This document shows, in pieces, positions 1-18,133 of a stretch of 64,000 nucleotides of DNA. Below the pieces are notes generated by a model. That model had not been told where the DNA came from. It searched no databases and worked only from the letters and a program-made list of their open reading frames with translations. The stretch is from assembly GCF_040939455.1 (NCBI RefSeq), contig NC_134119.1:632501-696500 (forward strand), read 5' to 3'. This stretch comes from Microcebus murinus. Its lineage: Eukaryota; Chordata; Mammalia; Primates; Cheirogaleidae. The number at the start of each line of letters is the position of its first letter. Positions within the stretch are counted from its first letter, which is position 1. The position numbers were made by a program, and so were the translations under genes.

Positions 1-549
1 GGCTGGAAGCAGGGACAGTGGCCAGGGATGCTGGAGGTTGGTTGGGTCAATTGCAAGTGAGAACTGCCAGGTAAGTAGGCGGTGAAGCTGGGACTCAAGT
101 CTGCCCCACTGCCCAAAGGCTGACCCTTGACCTTCTTGGGGCGGGGCCAGCACAGAGGGCATCTCGGGTGAGGAGCGAGCTGAGACCAGGCCCTGGGAGC
201 CTCGCCCAAGTCCTGCCCTGCTGGAGGCTGGGGCGGGCTTCACCAGGGCGACCCGGCCTCTGCTGCTGCTCTGGGACTGTCCAGTGGCCGCCAGCCGCCC
301 TCTTGGAAAACCGCAGAGGGGCTGGTTGTGACCCAGGGGAAGGTGGCTCTGAGCCCCCACTGTGGCCCCGAGACGCCCTCTCCACCATGCTTCCCTCGCC
401 CGGAGCCCCTAGCCCTCCTCCCCAAGTCCCGGGGGCGCCCCATGCCCGCGCCCCGCCGGCCCCCCACTCCCACTTGCCCTGACTCCTGGAGCGGACAGAG
501 CCGAGGCCACTGCCCGGTGCCACCAGGCGAACGCTTCGAAGTCCAAAGG
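1..549. other. GC-rich flank with no recognised gene
   Basis: This is unique-looking GC-rich sequence leading into a CpG island. Long open frames exist on both strands, but they are the usual by-product of high GC content and match no protein I recognise. In human, the gene beyond SRMS on this side is FNDC11, transcribed away from SRMS, so this could be its first intron or 5' flank. That is inference from synteny only. Confidence 0.4.
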
Positions 550-563
550 GTTGCCATGGCGAC
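550..563. promoter_or_regulatory. RFX X-box palindrome
   Basis: The 14-mer GTTGCCATGGCGAC matches the palindromic RFX X-box GTTGCCATGGCAAC at 13 of 14 positions. It lies at the edge of a CpG island. X-boxes close to promoters are typical of genes controlled by RFX factors, many of them ciliary or testis genes. Binding is inferred. Confidence 0.5.
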
Positions 564-1260
564 CGGGAGCCACTGTGACGGCCCCGAGGGTAGGGGCGGG
601 GACAAGGCGGAAGGGTAAGAGGCGACCCCGCCCCCCGTCGCGCCTGCGCCCCGCCCCCCCAGGGGCCGCGGAAGCCCGGGGTCCCCTGCGCCACTGCGGC
701 GGGGCGCACACGCGCGCTTTGCCCGGGACCCGCCGCGGGATCCGCGGCCCCCAGCCCCGCCCCGCCCGCCGCACCAGGAACCGTCGGGCGGCGGGACCCG
801 CGCCCCACTTGGGGCCACCGTGGGCCGCCGCGCCGGCCCCCGTGCCAGGCTGGAAGTGGGTTCCGCGAAAGCCGGGGCGGAGACCGCCGGCCGTCCTGCG
901 GGCACGGCGCTCCCCGCCCGGGCCTTTCCGGCTGGGTACCCGGAACGGGGCTCCTGCTCGACGCCCCAACCCGAGCCCGCCCTCGGGAACCCCTGGAGGA
1001 ATTCGGGAGAGGAAGAGGCCGAGACCTGGGGAGGGGGGTGTGGAGGGGCGGGGAGGCCCCACCTGGGCCCCAGCCGGGTCTGGAGGGACCGGGCCTCCAC
1101 AGCTCCTGGGAGCCCCCGAGCGTCCTGAGGCCCCCGAGGCCGTCCGCGCCCCCAGCTGGACTCGGCACCGCTGGGGCGCCACGCGCCCCGACCCGCGGCC
1201 TCCGCGGAGGAGGACTGGGGCCGGGCAGCCTCCTGCTCCCCCGGCTCCACCCGAGTTAGG
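550..1260. promoter_or_regulatory. CpG island, candidate promoter of the gene to the left (FNDC11 by synteny)
   Basis: The block is dense in CpG (for example 700-900 and 1140-1210) and contains GC boxes. It begins at an X-box-like palindrome at 550-563 (GTTGCCATGGCGAC). The neighbour of SRMS on this side in human is FNDC11, which points away from SRMS, so a minus-strand promoter is expected about here. No first exon can be proven from sequence alone. It could instead be a distal promoter for SRMS, about 3.6 kb upstream of its ATG. Confidence 0.4.
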
Positions 1261-2159
1261 CTGTATTTTTGATGCACCAGCAGCTGTAAGAAGTAACTCA
1301 GGTCCTGTGTATGCTTTACTCAGTTTCCGCCAACGGTGATGTCACCAAATGGCACCAGGACGCCGACACTGGCTGGCAGTTCCCCGACAGCCGCTCATCT
1401 CTCCATTGCTATGACTGCCGTTTCCAGAATGTTCCGTACGTGGGGCCGGGCAGCACGCTTACGCTTGCAGCCACTAGGGGTCGGCAGTGAGCACCGGGGT
1501 CTGCTGCCCGGGGTACAGAGCTTCCCTGGCAGAGGGGGTGTCTGTGAGGTCAGGCCCTGGGGGAGGGGGTGCCGTGACCTCCAGACACCTGACCCGGGGA
1601 GGGGGCAGCGCAGCAGATGCAGACGCAGCAGAACTCCAGCTGCAGAGCCAGGAAGGCCCGTTCACTCCGGTCCCTGTCCTCACTGGGCTCCGTGCGCCCA
1701 CAGGGAAGGGCCGAGGCATAGGGGGGTTCAGCCCCGTCCCCAAAGGCACATGGCCGGTGGGTCCGAGAGCCGGATTCTAGCTCCGGTCTTCTGACCTGTC
1801 CAGGGCAGTCCTGCACCCACTGCCCTCTTCTCACTCCCCTCTGTCCCCTACCCGGTTAGGAGGTGAGCTCATGGGGCTGTCCACAGGTTCCCTGTGCCGC
1901 CGCAGGTGGAGGTGGTGGGGAAGGCCAGGGAAGGGGTGTGCGCCACTCTCAGGGGTGCCGAGAACCACCAAGGAGGAGGGGAAACCAGCTCTGGCACAGA
2001 GCAAGGGGCAGCAGGTGCTTGGAGGAGAAAGATGGGGCTGGCTGGCTGAAGAGCGCTGATTTGGGGGTTGCCAGGTGGAGGGGCGGAGACACGCCAGGAG
2101 AGAGGCCCAGCGGGGACCGAGGGAGATGTGGGTGCAGCCGGGACTGAGGAGGGCCACCG
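1261..2159. other. Intergenic, nothing recognised
   Basis: This is moderately GC-rich unique sequence between the CpG island and the minisatellite. I see no convincing exon, repeat family or RNA gene. Confidence 0.4.
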
Positions 2160-2164
2160 GTACA

Positions 2165-3325
2165 GGCTGGGAGGGGTGCAGGGTGGGGTGGGATGCATGG
2201 TTAGGTGGGTGCAGAATGGGGTGGGGAACAGGGTCAGAGTAGGATGCAGGGTGGGGTGGTGTGCAGGGTCAGAGTGGGGTGAAGGGTCAGGGTGGGGTGC
2301 AGGGTGAATTGGGGTGCATGGTTAGATGGTGTAGAATGGGGTGGGGACCAGGGTCAGAGTGGGGTGCAGGGTGGGGTGGTGTGCAGGGTGGGGTAGGATG
2401 CAGGATCAGAGTGGGGTGCAGGTGGGATGGGGTGCAGGGTCAGAGTGGGGTGCAGGGTGGGGTGGGGTGCAGGGTCAAAATGGGGTGCAGGGTGGGTGGG
2501 GTGCAGGGTCAGAGTGGGGTGCAGGGTGGGGTGGCATGCAGGGTCAGAGTGGGGTACAGGGTTGAGGTGGGGTGGATGCAGGGTCAGAGTGGGCTAAAGG
2601 GGCAGGGTGGGGTGCAGGGTGGGGTGGGGTGCATGGTTAGGTGGGTGCAGAATGGGGTGGCATGCAGGGTCAGAGTGGGGTGTGGGGTGGGGTACAGGGT
2701 CAGAGTGGGGTGCAGGGTGGGGTGGGGTGCAGGGTCAGAGTGGGGTGCAGGGTGGGGTGGCGTGCAGGGTCAGAGTGGGGTACAGGGTTGAGGTGGGGTG
2801 GATGCAGGGTCAGAGTGGGCTAAAGGGGCAGGGTGGGGTGCAGGGTGGGGTGGGGTGCATGGTTAGGTGGGTGCAGAATGGGGTGGCATGCAGGGTCAGA
2901 GTGGGGGGTGGGGTGGGGTGGGGTGCAGGGTTGAGGTGGGGTGAGTGCAGGGTCAGAGTGAGGTGAAGGGTCGGGTGGGTTGCAGGGTGGGATGGGGTGC
3001 AGGGTCAGAGTGGGGTGCAGGGTGGGGTGGCGTGCAGGGTTGAGGTGGGGTGGGTGCAGGGTCAGAGTGAGGTGAAGGGTCGGGTGGGTTGCAGGGTGGG
3101 ATGGGGTGCAGGGTCAGAGTGGGGTGCAGGGTGGGGTGGCGTGCAGGGTTGAGGTGGGGTGGGTGCAGGGTCAGAGTGAGGTGAAGGGTCGGGTGGGGTG
3201 CAGGGTGGGATGGGGTGCAGGGTCAGAGTGGGGTGCAGGGTGGGGTGGCATGCAGGGTTGAGGTGGTGTGGGTGCAGGGTCAGAGTGGGGTGAAGGGTCA
3301 GGGTGGGGTGCAGGGTCAGGCGGCA
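2165..3325. repeat. G-rich minisatellite (VNTR) with 109-bp higher-order repeats
   Basis: About 1.16 kb is built from short variants of GGGTGCAGGGT, GGGTCAGAGTG and GGGTGGGGTG. The right part (about 2947-3325) is organised as 109-bp units beginning at 2947, 3056, 3165 and 3274. A 226-bp duplication is visible further left, with 2575 repeated at 2801. The + strand is very rich in GGG/GGGG runs, so it could form G-quadruplexes. Open frames run through it because the units lack stop codons; they are not genes. It lies about 1.5 kb upstream of SRMS. Confidence 0.9.
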
Positions 3326-4838
3326 GCCTATGGAGTGCTCCCTACAAAGCTTTGTCCACTGGGCAGTCCTCTCTTTTTTTTCTTTCTTGGGAAAATAAAC
3401 TTTGACCTGTGTATATGCTGCACTTTGAGGATTCTGTCTCCCCCTGCTGCTGACTTCCCGCCCAACAGGCACAAGCTCCAGGCCCTTCCGGGAAGCCCAG
3501 GCAGCACCTGTGGGTGCGGCTGTCTGAGCCCCGCCCGGCAGGGGTCTCCCTGGCACAGAGCCTGGCGCGGTGGGCCACTCGCCTGCCGCCCCGCTGTGCC
3601 CGCCAGGAGGCAGCCCCCTCCCACAGGGCCGCGAGGACAGTGCGTCCGCGTCACTCACGCCGGACTCACACCCCGTCCCCCAGATGTGCGGGTTCAGAGA
3701 CGTCCCCCCGAAGCTCCGGGCCGGCAGTTCCAGCCACAGGACTGGGGCGCTGATCGGGGTGGGACGGGGGCTCTGCTGCAGGCACGAGGGGCATGAGGCG
3801 CCATGACGACCACCAGGTGGTGAAGGGCTGGCTGGGGAGGCCGGCGAGGGGAGGGAGACCTGTGGCCGGGACCCTCTCCAACCCCCCACCCGTCCCAGGC
3901 CCGCCCCCCCCAGACCTGGGCCGGCTGGGATCCCTAACCCTGCCCCAATTCCGGAGGGGGTCGTAGGCCCCGGAGGGGACTCGCCACGGTCCCTTCCTGG
4001 CACGCTGGCTTCCGGGTTCATTCACATCCTGAGCTGGGGGACCAGATGTCCTGGCCGCAGTGGCCTTTGGGTGTCTCCTGGCCATCGGGTGGCCCAGAAG
4101 CCACATGACGCGTCATCATCTGAGCCCAGGCTCTGTGTGCCTGGCCCACCCTGCACCTCCCGCAGCCCAACCCCCCATTTCACTGGGGTGCTGGAAGCGC
4201 CTCCCCTGCTGTGCTTTGAGCCCCGGCTCCCGGCACTGGGGCCTCCGCCTTGCTCAGGGGACTCAGGATGTCATTAACAAAAGATTTGGCCACCGTGGAA
4301 ATAACCAGGCAGGTTTTCACGCAAGTCCAGCGTCCCGTGGGCTGCCTGGCAACCGCGGCTGGTGCTGAGCAGCGGATACCCCCACCCAGCCCCACTTCTC
4401 TGGGGGTGGCTGCCGGGCTAGTGGTGCCCTTGTGTTCCCCACTGTCCCCAGGTGGCCACCCTTGTGCCCCAGCAGAGCAGGGCCACCCCTGTGGGCCGGG
4501 CGGAGGGAGGAAGAGGGCTGCCAGTTCCCGGCCAGCCCTGGACAGCCCCGCCCCACTCGTCTGCACCCCCGCCGGAAGCAGCTGGGAGCCTCCGAGTGAC
4601 TGCGGGGCGGTGTCACCTGTCACCCCACCTGCACGTGTGGGCAGGGACGCGGTGCAGGGAGCTCAGTGACCACACCCGGCCCGGCCATCCCACCGGCCCT
4701 TCCAGTTTCTCCCCGGAGTCCCAGCCGCTCCCAGGGCTGCGGCACTCAGCCTCTGCCCCGGCGGGGCCTGCAGCCCGAGGTGGTGACCGGGCCGGCAGGT
4801 GCGCCCGACGGTCGGTCAGCCCAGGACGCCTGCGGGGC
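3326..4838. other. SRMS upstream region, GC-rich
   Basis: This is non-repetitive GC-rich sequence between the minisatellite and the SRMS start codon. It should contain the SRMS promoter and 5' untranslated exon sequence, but I see no TATA box or other feature that fixes a transcription start. Confidence 0.4.
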
Positions 4839-10903
<6,065 letters not shown>

Positions 10904-11322
10904 CCCGGCCTGGACACCTCCCGGGCTGTGGCAGGAGGTCCCCCCAGGACAGCACGTCCAGGAAGCCGGATAGCTGGGAGCAAGACGCCCCTGGCTGTGG
11001 GCCTCGGGCACGGACACGCAAGAGGTGACGCTCCCAGACGGTGCAAGGGCCTCCGCCCAGGGAGCACGGAAGGGTCTGGTGGAGCCTTGGGGAGCTGCCG
11101 GGCAGAGAAGCCTGGGGTCCAGCACGGTCCCTCCTGGCCCAAGCCTGCCACTCTGGCCCCCCACCCCTTCCAGGGTCAAGAGCTGGGGGCCGATTTCCCC
11201 CCAAGTCCCACGTCAGGTTTGTCGAAGTGGCCGGTGCCAGGTCCCCAGGCTGTGCATGTGTGGGGACCGCCCTGCCCTGGCCCCCAGGTGTGCAAACCCA
11301 TGCACGCATACAGACAGCGCTC

Positions 11323-11328
11323 AATAAA
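11323..11328 (+). terminator. Probable SRMS polyadenylation signal AATAAA
   Basis: This is the first canonical AATAAA after the SRMS stop codon, giving a 3' UTR of about 440 nt. A second AATAAA at 12561 could be an alternative end. Confidence 0.6.
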
Positions 11329-12556
11329 TACATACTGCCCGACTCAGACACGCACAGGCATGCGCCACATACAGCTCAGCCCCCAAACCCAGACCCAGGT
11401 GCTGGAGCTGGGGGGCTCCCTGCAGCTAGAACAGGTAGGAGGGAGCGGGTCCCGTGTGGCCAGGCCCCTCCCCAGGGCACTGTGGTGTGCAGGGGCGGGG
11501 GGGCGGTGCTGGGGCATAGCAGGAGCCGGGTGAGAAGCATCTCAATCCCGGGGCCCGTGTGGAAGGGACAGGCTGGGACTGAGGTGGGAGAGGCTGGGTC
11601 AGGCCACAGGGGTCTGCGAACCGTCCCTGAGGCCGTTTCCAGGGCTTCAGGATGGGCAGGAGCCAGGGCAGTCTCCTGGCTGGGCAGGGTTGGGGGGCAG
11701 CAGGGCGGATGCCGTGGTGTGCTGGCAACGCGTAACATCCAGCTCTCTGGGGAAAGAGCGTGGACAGAGTTGGCCTTGCAGGTGAACCCACCGGGAGCCA
11801 GCAGAGACCGGCACAGCCGCACCTGTGCACCTGTGCACCGGTGCAGGCTCCAAGGCCTGTGGGGACAGAGAGCGCAGGGACAGCTCAGGCCGGACTGGGC
11901 TCAGCGTCCCTCAGAGGGCCAAAGCTCAGGGTTAGCGCCTCACTGCTGACTGCAGGCCCTGCTGTGCCCAGGGACAGGAGGGGCTGGGAGAGGGGCCCGC
12001 AGGCAAGTAGGGACGAGCCCACTCGGGCACCAGGGCAGGGCTCACAGCAGTCCAGAGTGGCGGGAACGGCCCATCCCGGCCTGGCGGAAGCTCAGGCGTG
12101 AACCCGTGAGAGGACGGAGGCTCTTAGAGCCTTGGATGCCAGGCTGGGGCTGCCCCTGAGCCCTGCGGTGGGCGGGGCAGCAGGGTCTGTCTGAGCCTCT
12201 GGGGCTCCGGCCAGTAGGGCCACGCCCCTGCCTCGCCTCACCCCTGACCTCCCGGCCGGCTGGCCTGGGAGGGCCTTGAGGTGGGGGCTGGGATGGGCAC
12301 GGCCACGGAGCAGGTGTGGCTGGGGCACCCCGAGCTCCACAGCCCAGGAGGCCTCTCCTCAGCCACGGGGGTGGCGCTCCTGGGCCTCGGGATGGGCCAG
12401 GGTGTTCCTGCCTCCAGGTGTGGCTCAGACGGAACCTCCGCACCTGTGTGCCAGGGACTCGAGGGGCCCCTGGACACAGGCTCGTGTGCCCAGAGGCCCA
12501 GGGCAGGGGGCACCGGAGTGGGGGCCGGTGGGGGTCGACAGTGCCATTGTTTCTCT
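11329..12556. other. GC-rich segment after SRMS, no coding exon; possible relic of a 3' UTR
   Basis: This unique GC-rich sequence ends in AATAAA at 12561, directly before an Alu. In human, PTK6 starts about 1 kb beyond SRMS on the same strand. I looked here for PTK6 SH3, SH2 or kinase motifs in all + frames and found none. It may be an extended SRMS 3' UTR, or the residual 3' UTR of a deleted PTK6. Confidence 0.4.
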
Positions 12557-12560
12557 GTCC

Positions 12561-12566
12561 AATAAA
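12561..12566 (+). terminator. Orphan AATAAA polyadenylation signal
   Basis: AATAAA lies in CTGTCCAATAAAAAG on the SRMS strand, 1.66 kb beyond the SRMS stop. It is followed at once by an Alu insertion. No coding sequence precedes it between 10904 and here. Confidence 0.4.
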
Positions 12567-12583
12567 AAGTTTAAATACCCACA

Positions 12584-12922
12584 TTTTATTTATTTATTTT
12601 TTTTGAGACAGAGTCTCGCTCTGTTGCCTGGGCTAGAGTGCCGTGGTGTCAGCCTCACTCACAGCAACCTCAGACTCTTGGGCTTAAGTGATCCTCCTAT
12701 CTCAGCCTCTCAAGTAGCTGGGACTACAGGCATAAACCACCATGCCCGGCTAGTTTTTTTCTATATATTTTTAGTTGGCCAATTAATTTCTTTCTATTTT
12801 TAGTAGAGACGGGGTCTCGCTCTTGCTCAGGCTGGTCTCGAACTCCTGACCTTGAGCGATCCTCCTGCGTTGTTGGCCTCCCAGAGTACTAGGATTACAG
12901 GTATGAGCCATCGTGCCTGGGC
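12584..12922 (-). mobile_element. Alu SINE, strepsirrhine type, full length
   Basis: It begins with a poly-T tract and GAGACAGAGTCTCGCTCTG and ends at TGAGCCATCGTGCCTGGG, so it lies on the minus strand. Both arms and the AT-rich middle linker are present. Flanks AAATACCCA and AAAATACCCAG look like a decayed target-site duplication. Confidence 0.93.
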
Positions 12923-13713
12923 AAAATACCCAGTTTAGTTTGTGATTTTCCTGTAGGTCTTCAGAGTCGGCCGGGAGCTGGAGGGCCAACCCAGGGAGAG
13001 GGGTCAGCTGAGTCTCAGGGGCCTCCCTGGGTGGGGGCGGGAGGTGGAGGCCGAGGGACTGGGCCGCCGCAGCTCACAGTCCTTGGGCGCCCCCTCGTGT
13101 CTGTCTCCGGGAGGGCAGTGCCAGCTTCGTGGGCTGGGAACCCAGGTTCCACCTTTGGGGACCCCCATGCCCTCGCCCCCCTCTGGAAACTGCTGTAGCC
13201 CCTGCACAGCTGTCACGGCCCCGAGCCCCACGCCCCGGCCCACCCTGCTGATTCCAGCCCAGCCTGCTCTGGGGCGGCCCCTCCAGGCCAGAGTCGCTGG
13301 CCGCTCAGGGACCGAGGTCCTGGCCCCAGTGGGGGTCTCACCCAGGGCCCCTCGGCAAGGAGGTGGGTCTCAACCCCCCCCCTGCCCACCGCGGATCCTC
13401 CTCCTGCCCCGGCGGCTTTCCCTCAGCCCCGTTGCCGGGTTAGTGCCGCAGCAGACCTGCACCACCAAGGCAGCGGTGGCTTCCCTCTCCCCAGGCAGTG
13501 GGTGGTTCTGGGTCGCGGCTGATGCACCCGTTTGCACCCTCCTTCCCCGACGTCTCTTCTGTCCATGGTCAGGTCACAAAAGGCTTATTGGTCTCGGTTC
13601 TGAGCCACTTGAAAGGTATTTTGGATGTTCAAGAAGAAAACAAAAGAGTTCAGTACTGCCACGAATAATATTCACTGTTTGTTCCAGCTGAAATCTGACA
13701 GCAGGATGTTTGT
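12923..13713. other. Unique sequence, nothing recognised
   Basis: The left half is GC-rich and the right half, from about 13560, becomes AT-richer. Open frames are short or lack recognisable domains. It was searched for PTK6 exons without success. Confidence 0.4.
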
Positions 13714-14022
13714 GGTTTTGTTTGTTTCTGAGACAGGCTCTTGCGCAGCCTTCAATCTGGACTGGAATGTGGAGAGCAGTGGCGTCACCACAGGTCACTC
13801 CAGCCTCAGACTCCTGGGCTCATGCGATCCTCCTGCCTCAGCCTCCGGAGTAGCTGGGACTACAGGCAGGCACCACCATGCCCAGTTGATTTTTTCTGTG
13901 TTTAGTAGAGACAGGGGTCTCAACTCTTGCTTAGGCTGGTCTCGAATTCCTGACCTCAAGCGATCCTCCCGTCTCGGCCTCCCGAGTGCTGGGATTACAG
14001 GCATGAGCCACCACACCCGGCC
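13714..14022 (-). mobile_element. Alu SINE, minus strand
   Basis: The element begins GTTTCTGAGACAGGCTCTTG and ends CCACCACACCCGGCC. Its middle linker is shorter than in the other copies (TTTTCTGTGTTTAGTAGAGA), so it is probably an older Alu. Confidence 0.9.
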
Positions 14023-14066
14023 TGAAAGGGTTTTTTAAAAAGAGCTCTATGGTCAGAATTGCCCTA

Positions 14067-14404
<338 letters not shown>

Positions 14405-15375
14405 GCTGGCTTAATTGGAAGTTGATAGTAAGGCCAAATATATAACTTTTCAAGGCCTCTCTGATCTCTGTTGATGGGAATGTCTCAGTTCTTAAACCCC
14501 TGTGGACAATAGGTCCGGACTGTCCACTCCCCGTTGGAACTACCAGCCCCTAAGGCCCTGACACCCCTGTCCTTGGCCAACCGTGGCCCTCGCCAGCTCC
14601 CGTGACTCTTGGTCGGTCCCCCAAAAGCCCAACGGCTCCACCACCCACGCCTGCCAGAGCTTCCCCTTCCTGCTGCAGCTTCTCGGCTTTGGCCTCTGGG
14701 ATCTGCCCCCAGGGGACTCCAGGTCCCCCAAAGCGACTGCCTGGAGCCGGAGGGAAGAGGCTGGAAGAGCCATGACAAGGCCGATGCGTGAAGACAAATC
14801 CACTGCTGCCCAGACCGGCTCTCAGACAGCAGGCGCCCCAAACTCCTGGAGAAAACGCCCTCTCTCTTCCCCTGAGACACACGTTTTCTACCCTGTCACC
14901 TCTAGAATCTGTCATCGTTTCCAAGTACGAACTACAAGAAGATGACTGTTATCAGAAAGGAAAAAAAGAGGGATTTGGAAACCGGGCAAATGAAAAATCT
15001 GAGAGGTCTTTCCCACAAATATTAGCAAAAGGCTCCAGCCATCCGAGGGGGTGACATTAACTCATCCCATTTTGCCACAAGCACAAGTTGGATACAAACA
15101 TAAAGGGAGATAAACCTGTGTGTTTGTGTGACTGTGCTCTGCTGACTCACAAATAAACATTTCAAAATTAAAGTTATAAGGTCTGTTTGCGTCTGTCTGT
15201 ATGTTTATGTATATAGGGGTGTTTATATTATGCGTGATATTTTTCTGTCTCCAGATGGTATTACCAAATCAATTATAAAATACCTTTAAAAAGCTCTGTT
15301 CAGATTGGCTTAGAGATGAGTGCTTGTATAAAGTAAATATCCTAAAACTCTCAGAAATACAGAAACTAAGCCAAA
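14405..15375. other. AT-rich sequence, origin unknown
   Basis: The base composition drops sharply in GC compared with the SRMS side. An 88-codon open frame at 14788-15054 has no recognisable domain. Parts (about 15040-15370) read like old retroelement-derived sequence, but I cannot name a family. Confidence 0.35.
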
Positions 15376-15648
15376 TTTTTATTTATTTTTTTTTGAGACG
15401 GAGTCTCACTCTGTTGCCCAGGCTAGAGTGAGTGCCGTGGCATCAGCCTAGCTCACAGCCACCGTGCCCGGCTAATTCTTTCTATATATATTTTTATTTT
15501 TAGTTGTCCAGCTAATTTCTTTCAATTTTTTTAGTAGAGACGGGGTCTCGCTCTTGCTCAGGCTGGTTTCGAACTCCTGACCTTGAGCGATACACCCGCC
15601 TCGGCCTCCCAGAGTGCTAGGATTACAGGCTGAGCCACTGCGCCCGCC
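15376..15648 (-). mobile_element. Alu SINE, minus strand, with internal deletion
   Basis: It begins TTTTTTTTGAGACGGAGTC and ends at GCCACTGCGCCCGCC. The left arm jumps from GCTCACAGCC directly to ACCGTGCCCGGCTAATTC, so the usual block between them is missing. Confidence 0.92.
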
Positions 15649-16223
15649 TGGCAGTAATAGATATTCATTCAATGCCTGGGGCATTTCCAAGTAAGATAAA
15701 ATACTGAAACGTTTGTTTTAATTACTAAGCATAAGTGTAAGTTTATATTCTTTTGGAATCTTGTTTTCACACGGTATGGAAAAGCCAAGCATAGCTGGGT
15801 CTGTTGATGAACAGGAGCAAGTGCATGCTCCCAGAAATCATGACCCAGTGTCCCGCCGGACACCAGCTTTGCTCATTCCTAGTTTTCACTAGAAATTAAG
15901 GTTACTAAGAGTCATGGGTGATATATACAATTAAAGCTACTAGAAATAATAAAGGAAGTAACTGCATGCAAAGGCACTTTTGGTGAGGAAAGTCACAGGT
16001 ATGGAGGGTAAGACTGTGTTATCCTCTTAGGGGAAAAAGAAGCACTTAGTTCTGTGCTAAAGTAGAATTACTGGTTCTCCCAGAATGAGAAAAGAAAAAT
16101 GCAGGAAGGAAAAAACACTGGCGGATATTAAGAAGAGATTGTAAAGGTTTGTGGAAGAGGAATCTCATCTACGTAGACAACGTTGGCTAAGACTGGATGG
16201 GTTTATTTATAAAGTTCCGTCCA
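15649..16223. other. AT-rich sequence, possibly retroviral-like and decayed
   Basis: Unique in this window and AT-rich. No intact reading frame longer than about 65 codons. Its style resembles eroded endogenous retrovirus interior sequence, but no protein motif can be shown. Confidence 0.25.
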
Positions 16224-16549
16224 GGCTGGGTGTGGTGGCTCACGCCTGTAATCCTAGTGCTCTGGGAGGCCGAGGCAGGAGGATTGCTTAAGCTCAGGAG
16301 TTCAAGACCAGCCTGAGCAAGAGCAAGACCCTGTCTCTACTATAAATAGAAATTAGCCCAAACAACTAAAAATAGAAAAAATTAGCCGGGCATGGTGGCA
16401 CATGCCTGTAGTCCCAGCTATCCGGGAGGCTGAGGCAGGAGGATTGCTTGAGCCCAGGAGTTTGAGGTTGCTGTGCACTAGGGTGAAGCCACAGCACTCT
16501 AGCCCAGGCAAGAGAGAGACTCTGTCTCAAACAAACAAATAAATAAAAT
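16224..16549 (+). mobile_element. Alu SINE, plus strand
   Basis: It starts GGCTGGGTGTGGTGGCTCAC and ends in an A-rich CAAACAAATAAATAAA tail. Flanks AGTTCCGTCCA and AGTTCCATCCA are a target-site duplication. Confidence 0.95.
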
Positions 16550-17790
16550 AATACAGTTCCATCCAAAATTAGCTTTAGTATTAATAGTACACTGATCCAG
16601 AACCAGAACTTGGTCTTATGAAAAGTTTTTATGTAATTGGGCTAGGAAACAACAATTTTGTGTTTTAAGGTAATTTCTTGTGCTTCATATTATCTTTTAT
16701 TTGGTTATTGATTACTGAAAAGTGAGTCTTCTCAATATTAAAAGAGCCACGTTTTGTTCACAACAACGTAACTCACTGTATTTGCCTTTAATTTTCACTT
16801 TCATTAAATAAACAAGATCATATTTAATTTTTTAAAACTTTTTAATATTTGTTACAACTTCCTAAAATAAAATTCTAAATTAAGTATTTTTGACCATGAA
16901 CTAACTTTGTGAGTTTCCAGAAAGGCTTCTGGGACATCTCAAAAGAACTTGTCTCCCACTTTATAAAAGAGAGATGTTAAATTAATTAGGCTTAATTTGG
17001 TATGTTAAATTATATGGAAAAGCATTTTCAAACAGTAAGTAATGTTAAATCTTCTTGCGGTTATATTTATGGCTGTTATTGATGAGTGCTGCAGAAATTG
17101 TATAAAATTCCTAGAAATCTACTGTTATCCTATGATATATATCCTATCTGACATTATTCCTAGAAATCTGATATAACATTGTCAGTCATAATTTTGGCTG
17201 TTACAGTGTTGAGTGCTATAGAAACGACATTTCCTTGTTGACGGTGCCATTGGTATAGTGAACATTCATCGGATCCTTGGCTATCTTGAGACTTTTGCAA
17301 TTCAGTTACTGTTTTACTTTATTTTATGAAAGCGTTTGCAATCAGCTACAGTCCCAAGTTGTTTCTTCTTCAAGGAGACCCATGGAAAAGTGGGACAGGC
17401 ATCCAGAATACAGGCTTCTGGTAACTTTGAGATCCCACCATCGGACTGGGCAAGAACTTCCAGAACCTGACGGGTTCATGAAGCTCCTACCCGAGGTCAA
17501 CCAGAGCAAGATTTAATTACACGGGAATGAAGTGATGAGGACAATGTTTTGTGATTTTTGTTTGAAACATTACTAGTTCTTTACTGTTTTGTTTTTCAGA
17601 TTTAAGGAAATGCTTTCTCTTTTTCTTAAACTATCTATAGCTTACAATTTGGTAAAGGATATCTTTAAAGATATCACAAAGAAAATATTTTTTTTCTTTC
17701 TTCCTACCTATTCCCTCCAGATTCGAGAAAATATTAGTATTCTTATTTTTATGGCGATATATACTTATTTGCATGAGTTCAGTAAGAACC
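16550..17790. other. AT-rich sequence without a recognised gene
   Basis: About 1.2 kb with low GC and no intact gene. An open frame of 79 codons at 17277-17516 has no domain I recognise. It may be old retroelement sequence. Confidence 0.35.
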
Positions 17791-17797
17791 TGTTCTT

Positions 17798-18133
<336 letters not shown>

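Noticed and set aside
95..1339. 357-, 345- and 257-codon minus-strand frames and a 262-codon plus-strand frame over the CpG island
   Set aside because: Overlapping frames on both strands in GC-rich DNA, proline/arginine/glycine-rich, with no domain. They are composition artefacts.
2068..3796. Open frames with VGCRVGWGAGSEW-type repeats
   Set aside because: They are translations of the G-rich minisatellite, open in several frames at once, without domains or a plausible start.
10904..12556. Possible PTK6 last-exon remnants
   Set aside because: Frames were read for [18 protein letters not shown] and the C-terminal kinase end; none occurs.
14788..15054. 88-codon + strand frame in the AT-rich island
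   Set aside because: Short, no domain, no splice partner. It was considered as a piece of PTK6 and does not match.
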